Shown here: in pieces, positions 42,481-51,058 of the stretch
Layout: the number at the start of each line of letters is the position of its first letter
Numbering within the stretch: the first letter of the stretch is position 1
Assembly: GCA_016709865.1 (NCBI GenBank)
Contig: JADJLX010000006.1
Span: 186,001 to 250,000, forward strand
Source: Bacteroidales bacterium
GTDB taxonomy: Bacteria; Bacteroidota; Bacteroidia; Bacteroidales; VadinHA17
DNA length: 64,000 nucleotides
Direction: 5' to 3'
Made by a program: the position numbers and the translations under genes
Notes under the pieces: generated by a model
What the model was told of the DNA's origin: nothing
What the model saw: only the letters and a program-made list of their open reading frames with translations
Databases searched by the model: none

Positions 42481-43569
42481 CTATTGGGATGACTTCAGAG
42501 CAAGGAAGAAGTTTCCGCCCAACGATCCGGCTAAGAGAACGTTTGAATCATAATTGAGAGCAATATCATTCCCGAATGCATCAGTGCTTTGAGAGTTGCA
42601 TACACTGAATGATTTAATAATACCTGCATCATCTCCGTTAGCAGTAACGATTCTGTTAATAATATAACAATTACTGTTGAGCATCAGCAGGTTACCTGAG
42701 TCATCAAAAGTCATTGCTGCACCTGAGTTGTAGTACTCCAGGTATTTTTTCCACCTGACTGTTCCATTGCCAGTAAGAGAGGCAAGAAAAGAATTGGTAA
42801 GCAGACCATCCTTTCCGGAAACCTCTGTATTGCCAGATACATAAATATTACCTGAGGCATCAGCAGATATTGCGAGACTTGATGCACTAAAGTCCGGATT
42901 ATTATAAAGCTCCGTTTCCCAGATTTTCTGGAACAGATTATTGTATTTTGCGACACTTGCCTTTGGATTTGTAAAAGTGTTTTTGCGCGTAATAGGCAGA
43001 AAGATATTTCCTGAATTATCCAGAGCCGCTTTGTTTGCTGAAACAAATCCTGATTCAGCAGTTTGCTTCTCTGAAGCTACATTACCTGTTGTATCAAACC
43101 TTACAAAATAGAGGTATGTTGTTCCTGACCCGGCAGAATCTGAACTGGCAGTTGATACCGACAGAAGATTACCCGATCCGGTATAAAACAGGGTAGTAAA
43201 ATCAACCTTAAATCCGGCATCAATAGTTTTTTCCCAAAGCATGTCACCTTTTGAGCTGTAACGCATCAGAAGAATTTTACCTGCACTGTTACCTCCTGTA
43301 ATATAACCTGATGTATCAAACCAAGCAGAGCTCCATAATCCGGGATTCTCTGAGGCAAACTCAATGATCTGACTTCTCTTCTTGTTAAATCGCACAAAGT
43401 ATGGGTTGCCACCCTTTTCGCCACATGCAAAATATCCCGAATCGGATGCTGACTCAATAAAATATGCGGTGCCCTTACTGAAAGATTTTTCCCAGATGAA
43501 ATCACTTTCGGTCTTTTTACATGACGAAAACAAAATGATCAGGAAAAAAACCGGAATAAGTCTTTTCAT
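42481..43569 (-). CDS. Lipoprotein with beta-propeller-like repeats, function unknown
   Basis: A 362-residue protein from ATG 43569 (an in-frame ATG four codons upstream is less likely because it only delays the signal peptide). The signal sequence ends in a good lipobox, LFSSC. The mature part has recurring units of the form G-x-YFVRF or YLYFVRFDTTGNV, MLWEKTIDAG, ISADASGNIYVSGN and MTFDDSGNLLMLNSN, the pattern of SBBP/delta-60 type propeller repeats. It is likely at the cell surface or in the periplasm. I cannot assign a role; neighbours give no clue. Confidence 0.65.
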   Translation of the reverse strand: MKRLIPVFFLIILFSSCKKTESDFIWEKSFSKGTAYFIESASDSGYFACGEKGGNPYFVRFNKKRSQIIEFASENPGLWSSAWFDTSGYITGGNSAGKILLMRYSSKGDMLWEKTIDAGFKVDFTTLFYTGSGNLLSVSTASSDSAGSGTTYLYFVRFDTTGNVASEKQTAESGFVSANKAALDNSGNIFLPITRKNTFTNPKASVAKYNNLFQKIWETELYNNPDFSASSLAISADASGNIYVSGNTEVSGKDGLLTNSFLASLTGNGTVRWKKYLEYYNSGAAMTFDDSGNLLMLNSNCYIINRIVTANGDDAGIIKSFSVCNSQSTDAFGNDIALNYDSNVLLAGSLGGNFFLALKSSQ

Positions 43570-43597
43570 AGTAAATAGCATTAATTATCCGAACAGT

Positions 43598-44341
43598 TTA
43601 ACCCAGCTCTTCAGCAAGTTCGTCAGTCATCTCAAGGTTATGATAGACATGCTGTATATCATCATCATCTTCAAGCGTATCGATAAGTCTTATTACTTTT
43701 TTTGCGGACTCAATATCAAGCTTCTTCAAATCATTAGGGATTCTCTTAAGTCCTGCCTCTTCAACTTCTATACCAAGATCATTCAGTTTTCTGTTTACGC
43801 TGCCAAAATCCTCCTTTGCACAGGTTACAGTCAGGGTATCTCCGTCAACTTCAAAATCCTCAGCTCCGGCATCGATCATCTCCAGTTCCAGCTCTTCCAG
43901 GTTAATATCCTCTTTATTTATTGTGAAAATACCTTTCCTGTCAAAAAGGAAACTCAGTGATCCGTTTGTCCCAAGGTTACCACCATGCTTATTGAAAGCA
44001 GAGCGTACAGAAGCAACTGTCCTGTTGTTATTATCAGTCAGGCACTCAACAAATACAGCAACACCGCATGGTGCATATCCTTCAAAAGTGGTTTCGTTAA
44101 AGCTTTCTGCTTCCGCACCGGTTGCCTTTTTAATAGCCCTTTCAATGTTATCCTTGGGCATGTTGGCACCTTTTGCGTTCTGTACAGCCAGACGGAGCCG
44201 GGCATTTGTTTCAGGATCGCTTCCTCCCTCTTTGGCGGCTATTATAATCTCCTTGATAATTTTGGTAAATATCTTGCCCCTCTTAGCATCAATTGCACCC
44301 TTCTTCCGTTTTATCGTTGACCACTTACTATGACCTGACAT
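43598..44341 (-). CDS. YebC/TACO1-family protein
   Basis: A 247-residue protein of the YebC/PmpR/TACO1 family. The opening MSGHSKWSTIKRKKGAIDAKR is the family hallmark; NARLRLAVQNAKGANMPKDN and FEGYAPCGVAVFVECLTDN are the central signatures. Members were described as transcriptional regulators, and recent work on relatives links them to translation of difficult peptide stretches. It is cytoplasmic. A -7 box TAATTTTG lies upstream. Confidence 0.93.
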   Translation of the reverse strand: MSGHSKWSTIKRKKGAIDAKRGKIFTKIIKEIIIAAKEGGSDPETNARLRLAVQNAKGANMPKDNIERAIKKATGAEAESFNETTFEGYAPCGVAVFVECLTDNNNRTVASVRSAFNKHGGNLGTNGSLSFLFDRKGIFTINKEDINLEELELEMIDAGAEDFEVDGDTLTVTCAKEDFGSVNRKLNDLGIEVEEAGLKRIPNDLKKLDIESAKKVIRLIDTLEDDDDIQHVYHNLEMTDELAEELG

Positions 44342-44366
44342 ATTTTATTTATTTATTATACAGTTG

Positions 44367-44374
44367 CAAAATTA
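44367..44374 (-). promoter_or_regulatory. Bacteroidota -7 box (TAATTTTG)
   Basis: Exact TAnnTTTG match on the minus strand, 26 bases before the yebC-family start. A TTTG exists upstream but only 11 bases away, too near for -33. Confidence 0.35.
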
Positions 44375-44426
44375 AATAATTCTTTCAAACCTCACTCATA
44401 GTTCCTAGATTTGTGCAGGAAAGACA

Positions 44427-44490
44427 AGCACAGAGCACAGAGCGCAGTGCACTGAGCAAAACCCTGAGCTCTGAGCTCTGAGCCCTGAGC
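44427..44490. repeat. Heptamer-array hairpin (AGCnCAG units)
   Basis: The left arm reads AGCACAG-AGCACAG-AGCGCAG and continues degenerately; the right arm reads CTGAGCT-CTGAGCT-CTGAGCC-CTGAGC, the inverse of AGCTCAG. Both arms have a 7-base period and pair with mismatches. It lies in the 175-base divergent spacer between the YebC-family gene and miaB. Confidence 0.65.
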
Positions 44491-44516
44491 TTCAAATAAA
44501 TAGAACTAAATAATAA

Positions 44517-45836
44517 ATGAGTAAGAAAGTATATATCGAGACCTACGGCTGCCAGATGAATGTTGCTGATAGCGAAGTCGTTGTGTCGATTTTGTCAAAA
44601 TCAGGATATACTCCAACCACAGAAATCGGGGAAGCAGGTCTGATTCTGATAAACACCTGTTCCATCCGCGACAATGCCGAGCAAAGGATCTGGGGACGAC
44701 TGAAGGACATGGGGCATCTCAAGAAACGTAACAAGGAGCTTAAGATTGGAGTTATCGGATGCATGGCAGAAAGACTGAAGGAAAAACTGCTTGAGACCGA
44801 GAAGCTTGTTGATATCGTTGTCGGACCTGATGCTTACAGGGAACTACCCTTTTTGGTGGCAGAGGCTGAAGCCGGACATAAAGCAGTGAATGTACTCCTT
44901 TCCAGGGAAGAGACCTATTCTGACATATCTCCGGTAAGGATGGACAGAAACGGAGTTTCATCATTTGTCTCAATAATGCGTGGCTGTAATAATATGTGTG
45001 CCTACTGCGTTGTGCCTTATGTACGTGGAGCTGAAAGAAGCCGAAATCCGGAATCAATTGTAAAAGAAGCAAAAGAACTTTTTGATAATGGATACAGGGA
45101 GGTGACACTGCTGGGTCAGAATGTTGATTCATATAACTGGAATAATGGAGATAAAGTTGGATTTCCGGAACTGCTCGAAAGAGTCGCTTTGATAAATCCT
45201 CTTCTGAGAGTACGGTTTTCAACATCACATCCGAAAGACATCTCAGATGATCTTCTTCATATGATTGCAAAGCATGAAAACATATGTAAGCACATCCATC
45301 TTCCTGCTCAGAGCGGCAGCAGCAGAATACTTAAACTAATGAACAGGGAGTATACCAGGGAATTCTATATGGACAGGGTTCAGGCTATTCGTTCAATCAT
45401 TCCTGACTGTGCACTTTCAACAGATATGATAACAGGTTTCTGCACAGAAACAGCTGAAGATCACCAGGAGTCTCTCACACTTATGGAATGGGCAGGTTTT
45501 GATTTTGCTTATATGTTCAAGTACAGTGAAAGACCTGGCACGAAAGCAGCACGAAAATATAAGGATGATGTTCCTGAGGCCATTAAATCTGAAAGATTAT
45601 GTGAAATGATAGCTCTTCAGAATAAACTCTCAATAAGGGCAAAAAAAAGTGATATTGGCAAGATATTTGATGTTCTTATTGAAGGGTCCTCAAAGAGATC
45701 TGCAGAGTTTCTTTCCGGACGCACAACACATAATAAGGTTGTAGTATTTCCCGTTGTGGCAAGTAAAAAAGGTGAGTATGTAAAAGTATTAATTGAAAGA
45801 TCCACCTCAGCCACATTGATCGGTAAATGTATTTAA
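44517..45836 (+). CDS. miaB: tRNA-2-methylthio-N6-isopentenyladenosine synthase MiaB
   Basis: A 439-residue radical-SAM methylthiotransferase that adds the 2-methylthio group to i6A37 of tRNAs reading U-starting codons. The UPF0004 domain begins YIETYGCQMNVADSE with its cluster cysteines in GCQMN, NTCSIR and GCMAE; the radical-SAM cluster is CNNMCAYC in MRGCNNMCAYCVVPYVRG; a TRAM domain closes the protein (about 375-438). GCNNMCAYCVVPYVRG together with ERSRNPE points to MiaB rather than RimO or MtaB. Confidence 0.95.
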   Translation: MSKKVYIETYGCQMNVADSEVVVSILSKSGYTPTTEIGEAGLILINTCSIRDNAEQRIWGRLKDMGHLKKRNKELKIGVIGCMAERLKEKLLETEKLVDIVVGPDAYRELPFLVAEAEAGHKAVNVLLSREETYSDISPVRMDRNGVSSFVSIMRGCNNMCAYCVVPYVRGAERSRNPESIVKEAKELFDNGYREVTLLGQNVDSYNWNNGDKVGFPELLERVALINPLLRVRFSTSHPKDISDDLLHMIAKHENICKHIHLPAQSGSSRILKLMNREYTREFYMDRVQAIRSIIPDCALSTDMITGFCTETAEDHQESLTLMEWAGFDFAYMFKYSERPGTKAARKYKDDVPEAIKSERLCEMIALQNKLSIRAKKSDIGKIFDVLIEGSSKRSAEFLSGRTTHNKVVVFPVVASKKGEYVKVLIERSTSATLIGKCI

Positions 45837-45902
45837 CTATAAAATTAATTTGCTCTTTTCTGCACTAAGATGTAACTTGCATTAAACAATGCTGCAAAAA
45901 TT

Positions 45903-46592
45903 ATGAAGTGCTTTAAACTTTTAACACTGATTACTGCTGTCTGCCTTTCGCAGATAAGCATGGCCCAAAAGCCTGATAAGAATTCTGACAAGCCTGTAAC
46001 AATTTCAGGTACTGTAATGAATGCCACCCAGATGCCGGTGTCGGGAGCTGTTTTTTATATCGACAATGTTAAAACAGCCTACATTACAAAAAGTGATGGT
46101 TCATATAAGATAAAGGTTAGTCCGTCTGCTTTTAAATTAAAAGTAATCTCTTCAGAATTCGGAACTGCTGAGACCCTTATTGACGGCCAAACGAAGATTA
46201 ACTTTACGCTTGGTGGCAAGGAAGGAGATATGGCAAAATCCGGAGCTGCGGAGGAGGAAGTCTCCGATACTGATTCGGAAAAAAGTGAAAGACCTAAGGC
46301 AAGAAAAATGAATACCTATAATGATATTTACCAGATGATACGTGCTGAGGTGAGCGGGGTTGTGGTAAGCGGAAGAAGTATTCAGATACAGCAGGGACAC
46401 TCATTCTTCGGGAGCAGTACACCACTGTTTGTCATAAACGGGGTCATTGTTAACAGTATTGATAATGTTAACCCTCTTGAGGTGAAGTCCATCAAGGTAC
46501 TTAAAGGATCACAGGCTGCAATTTACGGAGTACGTGGTTCCAATGGTGTTATTAGTATAGATCTCATTAATGGTACAGAAAAAGAAAAATAA
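45903..46592 (+). CDS. Barrel-less TonB-plug protein (1 of 3)
   Basis: A 229-residue exported protein: signal peptide (MKCFKLLTLITAVCLSQISMA), a carboxypeptidase-regulatory-like domain (about 32-100; TISGTVMNATQMPVSGAVF), an acidic linker, and a TonB-receptor plug-like domain (about 140-229) with YNDIYQMIRAEVSGVVV, PLFVINGVIVNSI and IKVLKGSQAAIYGVRGSNGV. In SusC-type receptors this is followed by a 22-strand barrel, but here the gene stops right after the plug. Two paralogues follow on the same strand. Plug-only proteins might bind TonB or a receptor, or serve as periplasmic adaptors; no function can be assigned. Confidence 0.75.
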   Translation: MKCFKLLTLITAVCLSQISMAQKPDKNSDKPVTISGTVMNATQMPVSGAVFYIDNVKTAYITKSDGSYKIKVSPSAFKLKVISSEFGTAETLIDGQTKINFTLGGKEGDMAKSGAAEEEVSDTDSEKSERPKARKMNTYNDIYQMIRAEVSGVVVSGRSIQIQQGHSFFGSSTPLFVINGVIVNSIDNVNPLEVKSIKVLKGSQAAIYGVRGSNGVISIDLINGTEKEK

Positions 46593-46599
46593 TATTAAA

Positions 46600-47307
46600 A
46601 TGAAAAAAACACTTCTGCTATTCGTTCTGCTTTCAGTATGCGCTTTTACGGTTTCATATGGACAAAAAGCCAATAAGAAAACAGAGATTACTGGTACAAT
46701 TACCGATATAAATCAGAAACCTGTTTCAGGTGCGACAATTTTTATAGATAACCAGAGTACAGGAAAGACATCCAACAGTAAAGGAGTTTATAAGGTAAAA
46801 GTATCGCCGGGGGCCAAAACTGTAAGTGTAATGACTGTTTCCGGAAACCTTACCGAGTTACCTATTGATGGTAAATCGGTTGTGAACTTCTCTCTTAAGA
46901 TAAACAGCCAGGCTGATTCAAATCAGCAGAAAAATAAAGCCGGTGAGGAAGATGTAAATATCGGCTACGGCACTGTTAAGCAGAAAGATCTGCTGACTAA
47001 TGTCAGTAAAATTGACGGTAAAGACACTAAATATGAATCATACCGTACCATTTATGATATGCTAAAAGGGAAACCCGGAGTTCAGGTGACTGGTACCTCA
47101 ATAAAGATTCAGGGAGCATCCTCTTTTCAGAGCGGAACAGAGCCTCTTCTGGTAGTTGACGGAGTTGTTGTGTCAACACTTGAAGGTATACAGCCAAATA
47201 TGGTGAAATCAATACAGGTACTTAAAGGGTCTTCTGCATCAATATATGGTTCACGAGGGGCTAATGGTGTTATTCTGATTGACCTTATCCAGGGGGAGAA
47301 AAAATAA
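46600..47307 (+). CDS. Barrel-less TonB-plug protein (2 of 3)
   Basis: A 235-residue paralogue starting at ATG 46600, seven bases after the preceding stop; an earlier in-frame ATG at 46570 overlaps that gene and would spoil the signal peptide. Parts in order: signal peptide (MKKTLLLFVLLSVCAFTVSYG), regulatory-like domain (TEITGTITDINQKPVSGATI), a VNIGYGTVKQKDLLTNVSKI segment resembling the SusC TonB-adjacent block, and plug domain (YRTIYDMLKGKPGVQVTG to GSRGANGVILIDL). There is no barrel. It is clearly the same family as its neighbours and likely co-transcribed. Confidence 0.75.
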   Translation: MKKTLLLFVLLSVCAFTVSYGQKANKKTEITGTITDINQKPVSGATIFIDNQSTGKTSNSKGVYKVKVSPGAKTVSVMTVSGNLTELPIDGKSVVNFSLKINSQADSNQQKNKAGEEDVNIGYGTVKQKDLLTNVSKIDGKDTKYESYRTIYDMLKGKPGVQVTGTSIKIQGASSFQSGTEPLLVVDGVVVSTLEGIQPNMVKSIQVLKGSSASIYGSRGANGVILIDLIQGEKK

Positions 47308-47334
47308 AGTCGCCAGACTTATAAAACCAAAGTA

Positions 47335-48039
47335 ATGAAAAATAAAATTTTCTTTGTAATCCTGCTTTCTCTTTTCTGCTTTCAGGTAAGTCCAGCCCAA
47401 AAAAGCAAAAAAGTTACAATCACAGGTACCGTTCTTGGTGTTGACAAAAAGCCCATTGCAAATGGTATAATAATGATCGACAATATTAAAACCAGCTCAG
47501 TAACTGATGCTGAGGGCAAGTATAGCGTCAAAGTGAAACCGAATGCTCTGAAGATCGGAGTATTTACCTTTGGAAACGGTGTCCGTGAAGAAGACATTAA
47601 CGGCAGGATTAAAATAGATTTCAATTTCAGTACAGCTGCAGCGGGGCAACCAGTAGATGAAGAAATTGAAGCAGGAGATGAAGCTATAAACACAGGTTAC
47701 AGGGTGGTTAAGAAGAAAGATGTAACTACCGATATAAGCAAGATTGACGGAACAAATAAAAAGTATGCATCTTATTCCTCAATCTATGACATGATACAAA
47801 GAGAAGTATCGGGAGTTAAAGTTAACGGAGACTATATAATTATACAGGGATCTAAAACACTCGATGGAAGTGTCCCTGCACTTCTTGTTGTTGATGGTGT
47901 TTATGTTCAGTCTATCGCAGATATCTCACCGACCTCAGTTGAATCAATAGAGGTGCTCAAAGGTTCCTCCGCCTCAATGTACGGATCACGGGGATTCGGA
48001 GGGGTAGTGCTTATTAGCACAAAGATTAAGAATAAATAA
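47335..48039 (+). CDS. Barrel-less TonB-plug protein (3 of 3)
   Basis: A 234-residue paralogue 27 bases after copy 2. Signal peptide (MKNKIFFVILLSLFCFQVSPA), regulatory-like domain (VTITGTVLGVDKKPIANGII), INTGYRVVKKKDVTTDISKI segment, and plug (YSSIYDMIQREVSGVKVNG, LLVVDGVYVQSI, VLKGSSASMYGSRGFGGVV) ending with STKIKNK. Lys-Lys-Asp and the GYR/GYG segment are shared with copy 2 but not copy 1, so copies 2 and 3 are the closer pair. It is convergent with aspS, 12 bases apart. Confidence 0.75.
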   Translation: MKNKIFFVILLSLFCFQVSPAQKSKKVTITGTVLGVDKKPIANGIIMIDNIKTSSVTDAEGKYSVKVKPNALKIGVFTFGNGVREEDINGRIKIDFNFSTAAAGQPVDEEIEAGDEAINTGYRVVKKKDVTTDISKIDGTNKKYASYSSIYDMIQREVSGVKVNGDYIIIQGSKTLDGSVPALLVVDGVYVQSIADISPTSVESIEVLKGSSASMYGSRGFGGVVLISTKIKNK

Positions 48040-48051
48040 AACCGGATATCC

Positions 48052-49806
48052 TTATTTCTTTTTACCTAAAACGAGCTGAAGTTCATCGAGCTGCTTTTCC
48101 GAAATAGCCGAAGGAGTCTCAAGCATCACATCTCTGCCTGAATTATTTTTCGGGAATGCTATAAAATCGCGTATTGAATCCTGACCTCCGAACATCGCCA
48201 CCCATCTGTCGAATCCGAAAGCAACTCCGCCATGAGGAGGAGCACCGAATCTGAATGCATCCAGAAGAAAGCCAAACTGTTCCTGTGCTTCAGAATCACT
48301 GAATCCTAGCACCTTAAACATAAGTTTCTGCACGGCGGCATCATGAATCCTTATCGACCCGCCTCCAATCTCAACTCCGTTTATTACAAGGTCGTAAGCA
48401 TTTGCCCGAACCTTTCCTGGATCGGTTTCCATAAGATGAAGATCCTCTGGAACAGGTGATGTAAACGGGTGGTGCATTGCATAGAACCTTTTTGTTTCTT
48501 CATCCCACTCGAGAAGCGGGAAATCAATTACCCATAACGGAAAGAATGTATCTTTCTTTCTTAATCCCAGTCTGTTACCCATCTCCAGTCTAAGTTCAGA
48601 AAGAGCAGGCAGTGTTTTCTTTTTATCACCGGCAAGAATGAGAATAAGGTCGCCCGGTTTAGCATTAATTGCAGAAGCCCATTTTAATAGATCTTCCGGT
48701 GAATAGAACTTATCAACTGAAGATTTTACAGTCCCGTCTGTGTTGTACCTCGCATAAACTAGTCCCTTGGCACCTATCTGAGGACGTCTTACAAAATCAG
48801 TCAGCTCATCGAGTTGTTTACGTGTATAATCTGCACAACCCTCTGCACAAATTGCACCAACATATTCTGAGCCATCAAACACAGGAAAATTGTGCCCTTT
48901 CACAAGTGATGTAAAATCATGGAACTTCATTCCAAAACGAAGGTCAGGCTTATCAGAACCGTAAAACTCCATTGCCTCACTATACGGAAGCCTCAGAAAT
49001 GGCTCATTGAATTCTGTCTTCCGAATCTGACGGAACAGGTATTTGGCAAGACCTTCAAATGTTTCAAGAATATCATTTCTTTCAACGAAAGACATTTCAC
49101 AATCAATCTGCGAGAACTCAGGCTGTCTGTCAGCTCTGAGGTCTTCATCCCTGAAGCATTTTACAATCTGGAAATACTTATCAAATCCGGCTACCATAAG
49201 TAACTGCTTAAGTGTCTGTGGCGACTGAGGCAAGGCATAGAAGGTACCGGGCTGCATCCTCGATGGCACAACAAAATCGCGTGCTCCTTCTGGTGTCGAT
49301 TTTATCAGAACAGGTGTTTCTACCTCAACAAAGCCAATCGAATCCATATAACTGCGAACCTCCTGTGCAAACCTATGACGCAGGATAATATTATTCTTCA
49401 CTGAACTTCTTCTCAGATCAAGATACCTGTATTTCATTCTGAGTTCTTCTCCGCCATCTGTCTCTTCCTCTATTGTGAAAGGAGGGATATCACTTCGGTT
49501 CAGAATGTTGAGTTCTGCCACATCGATTTCTATTTCACCTGTAGCTATCTTAAGGTTCTTGTTGCTGCGCTCCCTTACTTTTCCGCTTGCCTGTATAACA
49601 AACTCGCGCCCGAGCTTACGTGCTTTCTCGCATAAGTCCTTGTTGGTATCCATATTAAATACCAGCTGAGTAATTCCATACCTGTCGCGCAGATCAACGA
49701 AAGTCATACCTCCAAGATCTCTCGACTTCTGTACCCATCCGCATAAAATAACATCCTGCCCGATATTGGTCATGGTCAACTCACCGCAAGTATTTGTTCT
49801 GTACAT
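48052..49806 (-). CDS. aspS: Aspartyl-tRNA synthetase
   Basis: A 584-residue class IIb aminoacyl-tRNA synthetase of the bacterial type. The amino anticodon-binding OB fold ([12 protein letters not shown] to about 110) contains [20 protein letters not shown]; class II motif 2 shows [19 protein letters not shown]; a GAD insertion follows (about 280-420); motif 3 is [18 protein letters not shown]. It charges tRNA-Asp with aspartate. Whether it also charges tRNA-Asn cannot be told from the sequence. Confidence 0.97.
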   Translation of the reverse strand: MYRTNTCGELTMTNIGQDVILCGWVQKSRDLGGMTFVDLRDRYGITQLVFNMDTNKDLCEKARKLGREFVIQASGKVRERSNKNLKIATGEIEIDVAELNILNRSDIPPFTIEEETDGGEELRMKYRYLDLRRSSVKNNIILRHRFAQEVRSYMDSIGFVEVETPVLIKSTPEGARDFVVPSRMQPGTFYALPQSPQTLKQLLMVAGFDKYFQIVKCFRDEDLRADRQPEFSQIDCEMSFVERNDILETFEGLAKYLFRQIRKTEFNEPFLRLPYSEAMEFYGSDKPDLRFGMKFHDFTSLVKGHNFPVFDGSEYVGAICAEGCADYTRKQLDELTDFVRRPQIGAKGLVYARYNTDGTVKSSVDKFYSPEDLLKWASAINAKPGDLILILAGDKKKTLPALSELRLEMGNRLGLRKKDTFFPLWVIDFPLLEWDEETKRFYAMHHPFTSPVPEDLHLMETDPGKVRANAYDLVINGVEIGGGSIRIHDAAVQKLMFKVLGFSDSEAQEQFGFLLDAFRFGAPPHGGVAFGFDRWVAMFGGQDSIRDFIAFPKNNSGRDVMLETPSAISEKQLDELQLVLGKKK

Positions 49807-49827
49807 CGCCTTCTATTTAATTTTCAG

Positions 49828-49835
49828 CAAAAATA
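49828..49835 (-). promoter_or_regulatory. Bacteroidota -7 box (TATTTTTG)
   Basis: Exact TAnnTTTG match on the minus strand 22 bases before the aspS start. No clear -33 TTTG at the usual distance. Confidence 0.35.
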
Positions 49836-49910
49836 ACAAAATAATCAGATAGCAGAGGGAAAGAGAATTCCCATTTTTTCTTTCTACTTTTATGCAGTAA
49901 TACTGAAAAA

Positions 49911-50351
49911 ATGGCTCCTGACAGAAAGGAACACTATATGAAAGCTGCTCTCGCAGAAGCATTAAAAGCTTTTGAAAGACAAGAGGTTCCTGTGGGTGCA
50001 GTTATTGTGTGTAATGATATAATTATTGCCCGCGGCCATAATCTTACAGAAACGCTTAGCGATCCTACAGCGCATGCCGAAATGCAGGCCATTACTGCAG
50101 CCACAAACTGGCTTGGAGGCAAGTACCTCACAGACTGCACAATATACGTCACACTTGAGCCATGCGGAATGTGCGCAGGTGCACTGGGATGGAGCCAGGT
50201 ATCTGGATTAGTATTTGGTGCATCAGATGAAAAGAAGGGATTCAGAAAAGTCTCAGATTCATTGCTGCACCCTAAAACCAAAGTGGAAGGAGGAGTAATG
50301 GAAAAAGAATGCAAAGAATTACTCACGAAATTTTTCAAAACGAAGAGATAA
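49911..50351 (+). CDS. tadA: tRNA adenosine(34) deaminase TadA
   Basis: A 146-residue cytidine-deaminase-fold enzyme converting A34 to inosine in tRNA-Arg(ACG). The zinc site is visible: His and catalytic Glu in TAHAEMQAI and the two cysteines in EPCGMCAGAL. YMKAALAEALKAFERQEVPVGAVIV at the start is typical of TadA; the longer start MAPDRKEHYM is used. A general guanine or nucleoside deaminase is possible but less likely at this length. It diverges from aspS. Confidence 0.9.
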   Translation: MAPDRKEHYMKAALAEALKAFERQEVPVGAVIVCNDIIIARGHNLTETLSDPTAHAEMQAITAATNWLGGKYLTDCTIYVTLEPCGMCAGALGWSQVSGLVFGASDEKKGFRKVSDSLLHPKTKVEGGVMEKECKELLTKFFKTKR

Positions 50352-50353
50352 AT

Positions 50354-50424
50354 CAGCCCCCATCCCCCCTGAAGGGGGGCTAATTTTGTGTATGTAGATA
50401 TACCCCCTTTAGGGGGCAGGGGGC
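50354..50424. repeat. C-run/G-run paired dyad repeat, copy 3
   Basis: Left module GCCCCCATCCCCCCTGAAGG continues into GGGGCTAA; the right module CCCCCTTTAGGGGGCAGGGGGC is its inverse across about 20 bases. It begins just after the tadA stop, like copy 1 after its aminotransferase, and matches copy 1 closely. Confidence 0.7.
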
Positions 50425-50469
50425 AAAAAATATGGAAATAAAAGACTAGCTTTATATAAAATTTAAGGT

Positions 50470-50952
50470 ATGACATTTGACAACAGTAAGACAATTATCA
50501 GTCTCAGGATCAAGCTTTTTGCAGCAACAGTTGTATTTCTGGCATATATTGTATTGACATATATAGCCAAAATTATAAAATTCCCCCTGTTGGGGATGAG
50601 CGATACAACCTGGACATTAATACTGGTGGCTATTTACCTGATTATTGCCTTCCTTCCAATGATTCTGAATTATCAGTATGTGTACTACTCTGATGATACA
50701 GAGAAAATTATTTTCAGATATTTTACCGCCGGAATAGTAGGCGGAAGAAAAAACACAGTTGAGATTGACAAAAGGACTTTATCAGGTTACGAAATTGTAC
50801 CTGAGCTTTTTGGTCTGAGACAAAAAATAACTTTGTACCAGCGATTCAATGAAGGAGTGGCTAAGTATCCTCCTTTTTATATCAGTGCACTTTCGAAGGA
50901 GGAAAGAGCCAAAATGGTAAAATCACTAAATCTGTATTCCACTCCTGCGTGA
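50470..50952 (+). CDS. Small membrane protein with PH-like tail, function unknown
   Basis: A 160-residue protein with two TM segments (about 17-40 and 50-73) and a carboxyl region of about 85 residues with beta-rich character (QYVYYSDDTEKIIFRYFT, NTVEIDKRTLSGYEIV, KITLYQRFNEGVAKYPPFYI, LSKEERAKMVKSLN). The pattern, strands followed by a final helix, resembles bacterial PH domains that follow a TM hairpin. Start and length are ordinary. It stands alone between tadA and the first gdhA; I do not recognise a named family. Confidence 0.6.
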   Translation: MTFDNSKTIISLRIKLFAATVVFLAYIVLTYIAKIIKFPLLGMSDTTWTLILVAIYLIIAFLPMILNYQYVYYSDDTEKIIFRYFTAGIVGGRKNTVEIDKRTLSGYEIVPELFGLRQKITLYQRFNEGVAKYPPFYISALSKEERAKMVKSLNLYSTPA

Positions 50953-50954
50953 AG

Positions 50955-50970
50955 GTTATCATCTGATAAC
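50955..50970. promoter_or_regulatory. Dyad GTTATCA-TC-TGATAAC upstream of gdhA
   Basis: Perfect 7-base arms with a 2-base centre, about 90 bases before the first glutamate dehydrogenase start and directly after the previous stop. It could be an operator or a weak hairpin; there is no T-run. Confidence 0.3.
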
Positions 50971-51058
50971 ATGAGTTTTATCATTTTTAATATTCTTTAA
51001 CATTCTCAATTTTGACTCACCATTTTTTGTTCCTGATCATAACTAAAAAATTAAGATA

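Noticed and set aside
45903..48039. One TonB-dependent receptor broken by frameshifts
   Set aside because: Each of the three frames has its own signal peptide and a full plug domain, and no barrel sequence exists in any frame between them.
49934..50494. A 186-codon minus-strand open frame over tadA and the GC-run repeat
   Set aside because: It covers the zinc-binding motifs of tadA in antisense and runs through the repeat; not a plausible gene.
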